Positions 53,302-60,818 of a stretch of 64,000 nucleotides of DNA are shown here, piece after piece. A model generated the notes under the pieces. The model saw nothing but the letters and a program-made list of their open reading frames with translations. It was not told the DNA's origin and ran no database searches. The first letter of the stretch is position 1, and every line of letters starts with the position of its first letter. The position numbers and the translations under genes are program-made. Source of the DNA: Nostoc mirabile CHAB5784 (lineage in GTDB: Bacteria; Cyanobacteriota; Cyanobacteriia; Cyanobacteriales; Nostocaceae); contig NZ_JAIVFS010000026.1 in NCBI RefSeq assembly GCF_020829645.1, positions 1 to 64,000 on the forward strand, read 5' to 3'.

Positions 53302-54234
53302 GTGAATGTTGCAAGCTTGAATTTTCAAGGCTGGCGGAGTTATCTGGAATTGATGCGTCCTGCTAATATTGTTACTGCTTGGGCGGATATTCTTGTTGGT
53401 TTTGCTGCTTCTGGCTCTGGGATTATTTTTGCTCAATTAATCAATGGAGAAGCAAGTTTTACTATACTAATTCCATTAGCTTGGTTGTTATTGGCTACAA
53501 CTGGTTTATATGGCGGTGGTGTAGTTTTTAATGATGTTTTTGATGCTGAATTAGATGCAAAAGAGCGACCAAATAGAGCAATTCCCAGTGGTCGCGTATC
53601 TCGTGAAAATGCTACTTTATTGGGAAGTATACTATTTGCGATCGGGATTATAGCTGCTTTTCAAGTATCCTTGGTGAGTGCTGCGATCGCTATATTTATC
53701 ACTCTTTCATGCCTATTGTATAACTCATTCGCCAAACATCATCCTTTTTTTGGCCCTTTAAATATGGGTTTGTGTCGTGGCAGTAACTTATTATTAGGCG
53801 TAAGTGCTGTATCACCAATGATAGGAGAACGTTGGTATTTAGCGCTGATTCCTGTTATTTACATTGCTGCTATCACCGCAATTAGTCAGGGTGAAGTTCA
53901 CGGAGGTAAGAAGATTACGGGAGTACTCGCATTACTGCTGATTGCAATAGTTTTGACGGCAGTTTTAGCTTTAGGATTATTAGGAGACTATGCAGCGATC
54001 GCAGCACTACCATTTGCTGTTTTATTAGCCATCAGAGTCTTGCCTAATTTTATCAAAGCTGCGCGTGAGCCAGTCGCCGAAAACATCCGAAATGCCGTAA
54101 AAATAGGCGTTTTATCTCTAATAGTTTTAGATGCAACTGTTGCATCTGGTTTTGCTGGTTTGTATTACGGCTTATTCATTCTAATTTTGCTACCATTTTC
54201 TATGAAGTTAGCAAAAGTATTTGCCGTTACTTAA
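53302..54234 (+). CDS. eboC: EboC, UbiA-like prenyltransferase family protein
   Basis: A 310-residue membrane protein with about eight helices and the UbiA aspartate motif NDVFDAELDAKERPNRAIPS near residue 76, which binds prenyl diphosphate through magnesium. A second DxxxD-type motif is less clear. It is likely to prenylate or otherwise act on a lipid carrier in the ebo pathway (inference). The start is GTG at 53302, with a strong GGAGG site upstream. Third gene of the cluster. Confidence 0.9.
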   Translation: MNVASLNFQGWRSYLELMRPANIVTAWADILVGFAASGSGIIFAQLINGEASFTILIPLAWLLLATTGLYGGGVVFNDVFDAELDAKERPNRAIPSGRVSRENATLLGSILFAIGIIAAFQVSLVSAAIAIFITLSCLLYNSFAKHHPFFGPLNMGLCRGSNLLLGVSAVSPMIGERWYLALIPVIYIAAITAISQGEVHGGKKITGVLALLLIAIVLTAVLALGLLGDYAAIAALPFAVLLAIRVLPNFIKAAREPVAENIRNAVKIGVLSLIVLDATVASGFAGLYYGLFILILLPFSMKLAKVFAVT

Positions 54235-54376
54235 ATTTTAATGTATACACCCAGTAATACCATAAATCAGTTGTATGGGCGCACATCTATGCGCCGATAC
54301 AAATGAATATGTGGCAGGGATTTTGTGAAATAGTATAAGCCAAATAAATTACATATACAAGGGATAAAGCTAGAAA

Positions 54377-55600
54377 ATGAAAATTACAAAAAACAATAAT
54401 CACTTAACTTATTGCAGCAATATTCACCCTGGTGAAAGTTGGCTAGAGGTTTCCGCAAATTTAGAAAAATATGTTCTCAATCTCAAATCACGTTTATCAC
54501 CAACAGCACCTTTTGGTATTGGTTTAAGATTAGCAGATGCAGCTGCCAAAGAACTGTTACAAAATAATAACTTGGCTCAATTCCAAGCGTGGCTTACTCA
54601 AGAAGATTTATACGTTTTTACCTTAAATGGATTCCCTTATGGCGGATTCCATCGACAGGTAGTAAAAGACCAAGTTTATGCGCCAGATTGGTCTACACAA
54701 GAACGGGTCAATTATACATTAAACTTGGTACAAATTTTAGCTACTCTATTACCAGAAGGGCTGGATGGCGGAATTTCTACGCTGCCATTATCTTATAAAC
54801 CTTGGTGGCAAAAAGACCAAGTAACTTTCGAGACAGTTCTGAAAAAGAGTTGTTTAAATATAGCATCAGTTGTTGTAGAAATGATTCGCATCTGCGAAGA
54901 AACAGGAAAGATACTCCATATTGATTTAGAACCTGAGCCTGATGGTTTAATTGAAAATACCTCGGAAGTAATTGATTTCTATCAAAATTGGTTATTACCA
55001 ATTGGCGGTAATTACTTATCAGAAAAATTAAATATTGAACAGAGTCTAGCAGAAACTAAATTGCTAGAACACGTTCGGATTTGCTATGACACCTGCCATT
55101 TTTCAGTTGAATATGAGGAACCGCAATCTGTATTTGCGCGTTTCCAATCGGCAGGAATTAAAATTGGCAAAATTCAAATCAGCGCTGCAATTAAAGTAAA
55201 AATCCCTGCTGATGTTGAAAAGCGGAGTTTGATAGTTGAACGCTTACGTCCTTTTGCTGAATCTACTTATCTTCACCAAGTAATAGAACGTCGCAGTGAT
55301 GGTACACTCCATCACTATGCTGACTTAATAACTGCGTTACCGCATTTAGAACAATCTCTGGCTGAAGAGTGGCGTACTCACTTCCATGTCCCAATTTTTA
55401 TTCATGATTATCAAATTTTGCAGTCTACCCAAGATGACATTGCTACTGTTTTACATCTACTTCAAACAAACAATGCTTGCTCACATTTAGAAATTGAGAC
55501 TTACACTTGGGATGTATTACCAGCAGAAATGAAGATAGATTTGCTGACTTCTATTCAGCGAGAATATGAGTGGGTATTAAAATTAATTCGTAATTCGTAA
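54377..55600 (+). CDS. eboE: EboE, metabolite traffic TIM-barrel protein
   Basis: A 407-residue protein with the sugar-isomerase-type TIM-barrel features LHIDLEPEPDGLIENTSEVI and VRICYDTCHFSVEYEEP, which would bind a metal. The family is recognised as EboE of the ebo cluster. The usual eboD (3-dehydroquinate-synthase-like) gene that precedes eboE in many bacteria is absent here. The eboC-eboE gap is only 142 bp and non-coding. The catalytic reaction is unknown. Confidence 0.88.
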   Translation: MKITKNNNHLTYCSNIHPGESWLEVSANLEKYVLNLKSRLSPTAPFGIGLRLADAAAKELLQNNNLAQFQAWLTQEDLYVFTLNGFPYGGFHRQVVKDQVYAPDWSTQERVNYTLNLVQILATLLPEGLDGGISTLPLSYKPWWQKDQVTFETVLKKSCLNIASVVVEMIRICEETGKILHIDLEPEPDGLIENTSEVIDFYQNWLLPIGGNYLSEKLNIEQSLAETKLLEHVRICYDTCHFSVEYEEPQSVFARFQSAGIKIGKIQISAAIKVKIPADVEKRSLIVERLRPFAESTYLHQVIERRSDGTLHHYADLITALPHLEQSLAEEWRTHFHVPIFIHDYQILQSTQDDIATVLHLLQTNNACSHLEIETYTWDVLPAEMKIDLLTSIQREYEWVLKLIRNS

Positions 55601-55751
55601 TGGGCTACGCCCCGCTTCGCTAACGTAATTCGTAATTAATGAATTAAGATTTAACTGGGTTTTCAGGTTTAAATCTGTAGAAATGCGTTATGGAGCCTTT
55701 CTACTTATTTTTTAAAATTGGTATAAGTTGGTATAAGAGAGGATTAAGTTT

Positions 55752-57128
55752 ATGCAGAAAACTGTTGTTCTAAATGTCGTGGGATTAACGCCCAGTTTAC
55801 TAGGAGAAAATACACCGCTTTTATCTTCTTGGGCGGCTATTGGGCAAGTAGTGCCGATCACAACAGTTTTACCTGCTGTAACTTGTTCTGTTCAGGCTAC
55901 TTATTTAACAGGAAAATTGCCTGATGAACATGGAATTGTCGCTAATGGTTGGTACTTCCGCGATGAATGTGAAGTTAAGTTTTGGCGGCAGTCTAATAAA
56001 TTAGTGCAGGCTCCCAAAGTTTGGGAAATAGCTAAATCAATTGATCCAAACTTCACTTGTGCCAACCTTTTTTGGTGGTACAACATGTATTCCTCAGTAG
56101 ATTATGCCATTACGCCGCGCCCGATGTATCCCGCAGATGGGAGAAAATTACCTGATATTTATACCCATCCTAGTGATGTGCGATCGCAAATTCAATCTGA
56201 TTTAGGTAACTTCCCTTTGTTCGATTTTTGGGGCCCAAAAACTTCTATTAATTCTAGCCAATGGATTGCCAATTCGGCAAAATGGATTGAGGAACGTTAC
56301 AGCCCTACATTATCACTGGTTTATCTACCACATTTAGATTACTGTCTGCAACGATTTGGTCACGATGAAACACACATCCAAGCAGATTTACGAGAAATTG
56401 ATGCTGTTTGTGGCGATTTAATTAAATATTATCAAGCACGTAATACTCAAGTAATTATTCTTTCTGAGTATGGCATTACCCCAGTCTCTAAAGCTGTGGA
56501 TATCAACCGCGTACTACGGGAAAATGGTTTAATTGCTGTGCGGGAAGAATTGGGGCGAGAACTGCTCGATTTTGGTGCTAGCATTGCCTTTGCTGTTGCC
56601 GATCATCAAATTGCTCATGTATATGTGAATGATCCAGCATACATCCCGAAAGTGCGATCGCTTTTAGAAGCGACTGAAGGCGTAGCCCAGGTATTGGATG
56701 AAGAGGGTAAACAAACCTACCATATTGCTCATCCTAGATCGGGAGAGTTGGTAGCGATCGCCAAGTCTGACGCTTGGTTTACCTATTATTATTGGCTCGA
56801 TGAGGCAAAAGCGCCTGATTTTGCTAGAACTGTAGATATCCACCGCAAACCTGGTTACGATCCTGTAGAACTTTTCCTTGATCCGCAAATTAAATTTCCT
56901 CAAGGAAAAATTGCTCTCAAGTTACTTAAGAAACAACTGGGTTTTCGCTACTTAATGGACGTGATTCCTCTGGATGCTTCCCTAGTACGTGGCTCTCACG
57001 GTAACATTAGCACTTCTCCATCTGAAGGGCCTCTATTTATCACCCATCAAACTCATTTAGTTGATGAAAATCGAATTGAGGCGACAGATGTTTGCTCGTT
57101 GATTCTCAAACATTTGAATAGGGAGTAG
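55752..57128 (+). CDS. eboF: EboF, alkaline-phosphatase/nucleotide pyrophosphatase family protein
   Basis: A 458-residue phosphodiesterase-like enzyme of the alkaline phosphatase superfamily. The nucleophile region is LPAVTCSVQATYLTGKLPDE followed by HGIVANGWYF. Metal ligands lie in HLDYCLQRFGHDE, ILSEYGITPV and RGSHGN. It has no signal peptide. Last gene of the ebo cluster, 151 bp after eboE. The gap carries AATTCGT repeats. Probably cytoplasmic. The substrate is unknown. Confidence 0.9.
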   Translation: MQKTVVLNVVGLTPSLLGENTPLLSSWAAIGQVVPITTVLPAVTCSVQATYLTGKLPDEHGIVANGWYFRDECEVKFWRQSNKLVQAPKVWEIAKSIDPNFTCANLFWWYNMYSSVDYAITPRPMYPADGRKLPDIYTHPSDVRSQIQSDLGNFPLFDFWGPKTSINSSQWIANSAKWIEERYSPTLSLVYLPHLDYCLQRFGHDETHIQADLREIDAVCGDLIKYYQARNTQVIILSEYGITPVSKAVDINRVLRENGLIAVREELGRELLDFGASIAFAVADHQIAHVYVNDPAYIPKVRSLLEATEGVAQVLDEEGKQTYHIAHPRSGELVAIAKSDAWFTYYYWLDEAKAPDFARTVDIHRKPGYDPVELFLDPQIKFPQGKIALKLLKKQLGFRYLMDVIPLDASLVRGSHGNISTSPSEGPLFITHQTHLVDENRIEATDVCSLILKHLNRE

Positions 57129-57151
57129 GGAGTAGGGAGTGGGGAGTGGGG

Positions 57152-57341
57152 TAATACGGTTCGGTTAAGAATATTTGTAGCTATAAGTCTTCTAGCCCGT
57201 ACCAGACACCGCCGAATCTAGCGCAGCGTTCCTCAGTTGCGTCAATGCTCCAACCCCTGCTTTTTTGTTAACGATCGATGGCTTGACTTTTAAGACAGTC
57301 GCTACACATTTTCATTTTTTGGGCTTAACCGAACCGTATTG
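57152..57341. mobile_element. MITE family A, copy 3 (about 190 bp)
   Basis: Ends TAATACGGTTCGGTTAAG and CTTAACCGAACCGTATTG are inverted. A 9-10-bp direct repeat of GGGAGTGGGG type flanks it, but the site lies in a GGGGAGT tandem repeat, so the exact duplication is ambiguous. Its interior differs from copies 1 and 2. It lies just after eboF. Confidence 0.75.
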
Positions 57342-57396
57342 GGAGTGGGGGCTGGGCGTTAGGTCTGTATGGAACTCAACCGAGAAGCGCTATAGC

Positions 57397-57592
57397 TGTC
57401 ATGCGTACCAACTTATGTCCTTTAAAACCTCGTTTGTAGTCAGAGGCTAGAAATGCTTCTCATGGCGGCTCTGGCGCGAGTAAAGAAGGCGGCAGCCCCC
57501 CTAGTAGGCATTCCCAGTCAGAGCAGGGGGACGAAGATTATCCTTAAAAGCTGTTTTTAAGCTGGCTTTCACCTTAAGTTGACACCAATGCA
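57397..57592. repeat. Repeat element with CATGCGT...TTAAGTTGACACCAATG ends
   Basis: The left end (GTCATGCGTACCAACTTA) and right end (TTAAGTTGACACCAATG) are related, in inverted orientation, to the ends of the hairpin element at 5191-5350. The rest of 57342-57783 contains no gene. The last 60 bp should hold the catalase promoter and ribosome site (GGAGAA before the ATG). Confidence 0.5.
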
Positions 57593-57783
57593 CATATATG
57601 CATCACTACAGATTCCAAAAATACAAAACAATTTTGTGGCAATTCATAGTCATATCGAGTACGATTTATATATGAATTCGTTATGACTATGAATTAATTA
57701 GCTCCATTAGTGGGCAACCGCCTATCTGCTGGCTAAGTTTTACATTGGCAATCTCAAGAACTTAACGGAGAACTTCTTTATCC

Positions 57784-59277
57784 ATGACTGAACCCCAAAA
57801 CTTAACAACTGCTGACGGTATTCCTGTTGCGGATAACCAGAACTCACTCACAGCTGGATCGCGTGGCCCTTTATTAATACAGGATTTCCACCTTCTAGAA
57901 AAGCTGGCTCATTTCAACAGAGAACGTATTCCTGAGCGTGTTGTCCATGCCAAAGGTGCGGCTGCTCATGGTACTTTTACTGTTACCAATGACATCACAC
58001 GCTACACTAAAGCCAAACTTTTTTCGGAGATTGGCAAAAAAACGGAAGTCCTCCTGCGCTTTTCTACAGTCGGGGGAGAAAAGGGTTCAGCAGATGCCGA
58101 GCGTGACCCTAGAGGCTTTGCCATCAAGTTTTATACTGAAGAGGGCAACTGGGATATTGTAGGCAACAATACGCCTATTTTCTTTATCCGCGACCCGCTC
58201 AAGTTTCCTGATTTTATCCATACCCAAAAGCGCAATCCTCAAACCAATTGCAAAGACCATAATGCAAAGTGGGATTTTTGGTCACTCAGTCCAGAATCGC
58301 TCCACCAGGTGACGATCCTGTTTTCAGATCGGGGAATTCCGAAAACCTATCGACACATGGATGGCTTCGGTAGCCATACCTTTAGTTTGATTAATGCTCA
58401 GGGCGATCGCGTCTGGTGCAAATTTCACTTTAAGACTCTGCAAGGGCATCAAACCTTGACGGAGGAAGAATCGAGCAAGATCAAAGGCGAAGATCCGGAT
58501 CATGCGACTCATGATCTGTTTGAAGCGATCGCTCAAGGAGACTATCCTAAGTGGCGGATGTGTATTCAAGTAATGACCGAGGAGCAAGCAGCCAAACATC
58601 CTGATAATCCTTTTGACTTGACGAAAGTTTGGAAACATTCAGAATATCCTTTAATTGAAGTCGGGATATTAGAGCTAAATCGTAACCCTGAGAATTATTT
58701 CGCCGAAGTAGAGCAAGCTGCTTTTAGCCCTAGTGCGGTGGTTCCGGGTGTTAGTTTCTCTCCAGACAAAATGCTTCAAGCTCGCATCTTTTCTTACCCA
58801 GATGCTCAACGGTATCGCTTGGGTGGTAACTATCAGCAACTACCTGTCAACCAGCCCAAATGTCCAGTGATGCATTATCAGCGAGATGGTTTTATGGCAT
58901 CGGGTAACAACGGCGGTAGCGTTCCTAACTATGAACCGAATAGTGCTGAGGGTACGCCCAAAGAAAATCCAGCTTATGCAGAACCACCTAATCATTTAGG
59001 TGATGTCACAGTCGATCGTTACAGTCATCGTGAAGGAAACGACGATTACACCCAAGCCGGTAATCTGTATCGGTTACTAACTCCTGAGCAGCAAGAGCGT
59101 CTTGCTCATAATATCGTCGGCAGTCTCAGTCAAGCAAGGCAGGACATCCAGATGCGTCAACTTTGCCACTTCTTCCGGGCAGATGTTTCTTATGGTCGTC
59201 GTGTCGCTGAAGGATTGGGCATTTCAATTGATCCCTCAATGTTTTCTGCTACTGCTCAACCTGTAGGTAATTGGTAA
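57784..59277 (+). CDS. Monofunctional heme catalase (clade 3 type)
   Basis: A 497-residue catalase that converts hydrogen peroxide to water and oxygen. The catalytic His is in ERVVHAKGAAAHGTF (about residue 55), the distal Asn in DIVGNNTPIFF (128), and the heme-ligand Tyr in RIFSYPDAQRYRLG. The small-subunit length and the absence of a C-terminal flavodoxin-like domain indicate the short clade. Many cyanobacteria lack a monofunctional heme catalase, so its presence is notable. It is a single gene with a GGAGAA ribosome site. Confidence 0.95.
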   Translation: MTEPQNLTTADGIPVADNQNSLTAGSRGPLLIQDFHLLEKLAHFNRERIPERVVHAKGAAAHGTFTVTNDITRYTKAKLFSEIGKKTEVLLRFSTVGGEKGSADAERDPRGFAIKFYTEEGNWDIVGNNTPIFFIRDPLKFPDFIHTQKRNPQTNCKDHNAKWDFWSLSPESLHQVTILFSDRGIPKTYRHMDGFGSHTFSLINAQGDRVWCKFHFKTLQGHQTLTEEESSKIKGEDPDHATHDLFEAIAQGDYPKWRMCIQVMTEEQAAKHPDNPFDLTKVWKHSEYPLIEVGILELNRNPENYFAEVEQAAFSPSAVVPGVSFSPDKMLQARIFSYPDAQRYRLGGNYQQLPVNQPKCPVMHYQRDGFMASGNNGGSVPNYEPNSAEGTPKENPAYAEPPNHLGDVTVDRYSHREGNDDYTQAGNLYRLLTPEQQERLAHNIVGSLSQARQDIQMRQLCHFFRADVSYGRRVAEGLGISIDPSMFSATAQPVGNW

Positions 59278-59365
59278 GCCTTATCCAATTTTGTGGGGTG
59301 GGCATCTTGCCCGCCCTAAAGCAAATTCATTTGATTAACTTACAAAAAAATCGAGGTAATTAAAC

Positions 59366-59575
59366 ATGAAATTAACAGCAACAGAAAAAGGCTTATTAAT
59401 TCCTAAAGAACTATTAGGAGAAAATCAAGAGTTTGAGATTATTCAAGAACATGGAAAAATTATTATTACTAGCATCAAACAAACATCTTCTATTTGGGAT
59501 TTAGGTTCAAATCCTGTAGAATGTGATGTAAAAGATGGTGCAATTAACCACGATCGCTATCTCTATAACCCGTGA
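59366..59575 (+). CDS. Small antitoxin-like protein, partner of a dead VapC-type gene
   Basis: A 69-residue protein beginning MKLTATEKGLLIPKELLGEN and ending SSIWDLGSNPVECDVKDGAI, then NHDRYLYNP. The layout, a short beta-rich DNA-binding start and a tail that binds the toxin, fits VapB-like antitoxins. It overlaps the following PIN-domain gene by 4 bp (GTGA), which supports an operon. The antitoxin frame is intact although its partner is destroyed. Confidence 0.7.
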   Translation: MKLTATEKGLLIPKELLGENQEFEIIQEHGKIIITSIKQTSSIWDLGSNPVECDVKDGAINHDRYLYNP

Positions 59576-60177
59576 GAAGTATCTAATTTTTAGATACCAG
59601 CTATATTTTAGCTCTGGAAATCAAAAATGAAGATGCTCATCAAAAAGTATTACAAAATTGGGCTACTTTAATAAAATCCAAACCTTTTTTAATAACAAAA
59701 ACATACATTTTTGATGAAGTTGTTACTTTTTTTAATAGTCGAAACCTTCATTATAAAGCAGTTGAAGTTGGTAATCGGTTATTGGAAAGTCCTGATATAG
59801 AATTAATCGAAATTGATCGAACTCTATTTAATCAGGGATGGGAATATTTTCAAAAGCATAAAGACAAATCTTATTCTCTCACTGATTGTTTATCATTCAA
59901 TACTGCTCGGTTAAGAATATTCGTAGGTTGGGTTGAGGCAATGCGTTACCCAACAAACCCTGCTCTTAGGTTGGGTTTCGTTCCTCAAACGCCACTTGCT
60001 TCAAGTCGGGAAACCCGCCCAACGCAGTGGCTCCCCAACCTACACATTTTAATTTTTTAGCCTTAACCGAGCAATATTGGTTTATCATTTATCGTTATGC
60101 AACAACGAGAGATTGTTACAGCTTTAACCTTAGATAATCATTTTTATCAAGCTGGATTTCAAATTTTACAATCATAA
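59572..60177 (+). pseudogene. VapC-type PIN-domain toxin, disrupted by a stop codon and a MITE
   Basis: PIN-domain text is clear: LDTSYILALEIKNEDAHQKV, then ITKTYIFDEVVTFFNSR, then YSLTDCLSF with the conserved metal-binding Asp residues, and after the insertion FIVMQQREIVTALTLDNHFY. A GTG start overlaps the antitoxin stop, but codon 5 is TAA. A 182-bp MITE of family A (59898-60079) then splits the coding region within the TDCLSF motif. Removing the element and one 10-bp duplication restores continuity (DCLSF followed by IVMQQRE). The toxin is therefore inactive. Confidence 0.85.
59898..60079. mobile_element. MITE family A, copy 4 (182 bp), inside the PIN-domain gene
   Basis: Terminal inverted repeats CAATACTGCTCGGTTAAG and CTTAACCGAGCAATATTG match at 17 of 18 positions. 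A perfect 10-bp duplication, GTTTATCATT, flanks it (59888-59897 and 60080-60089) and derives from the target gene. The interior carries a GGTTGGG-type dispersed repeat rather than the sequence found in copies 1 and 2. Confidence 0.92.
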
Positions 60178-60325
60178 ATTAAGTATAAATAACAAAGATA
60201 TATTTACTATTTTATTCTGAATTTGATAATGTCTTAGAAAGTAGAGTCAAAACTACTTGCAGTTAGATCCCTGATTTTTCAAAGAAATCGAGGATCTGGA
60301 ATTGCTGTAGGTGGATAATGGAGAG

Positions 60326-60573
60326 GAGTTCAAAGACTCGTTGACGGAGTTCAGAGGCTCATTAATGGAGCTAAAAGACTCATTAATGGAGTTCAAAGCC
60401 TCATTAATGGAGTTCAGAGACTCATTAATGGAGCTAAAAGACTCATTAATGGGGTTCAGAGGCTCATTAATGGAGTTCAAAGACTCATTAATGGAGTTCG
60501 GAGGCTCATTAATGGAGTTCAGAGGCTCATTAATGGAGTTCAAAGGCTTATTAATGGAGTTCAGAGGCTCATT
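60326..60573. repeat. 21-bp tandem repeat tract, locus 3
   Basis: About twelve copies of GGCTCATTAATGGAGTTCARA. The core GAGTTCARAGGCTCA is shared with loci 1 and 2. Open on both strands and giving heptad-like peptides. Not called as a gene. Flanking DNA to 60818 has GCGATCG-rich and CGTAGAGAAG dispersed repeats only. Confidence 0.85.
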
Positions 60574-60818
60574 AAGTAGATAAACAAAAATATTTACAGT
60601 TATTGCGATCGCACCCTTCGCAGAGCATATCGTAGAGAAGTAGTTGTAGACGTTGCGATCGCTTTATTTCGCTTTGCTGCATTTGCAATGACATTGTGTA
60701 ATTAATTATGTTGCCTACTTATTAAACTAGGATTTGAATCCCAGGCGGGTAATGCAGCCGGTGCAGATTACCTAAATGACTGAAACCAATAGGAGACAAA
60801 AGCAACCATTCTCCTGAA

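Noticed and set aside
60253..60583. Open frames on both strands at the third 21-bp tract
   Set aside because: Same cause as at the first tract: stop-free repeat units rather than genes.
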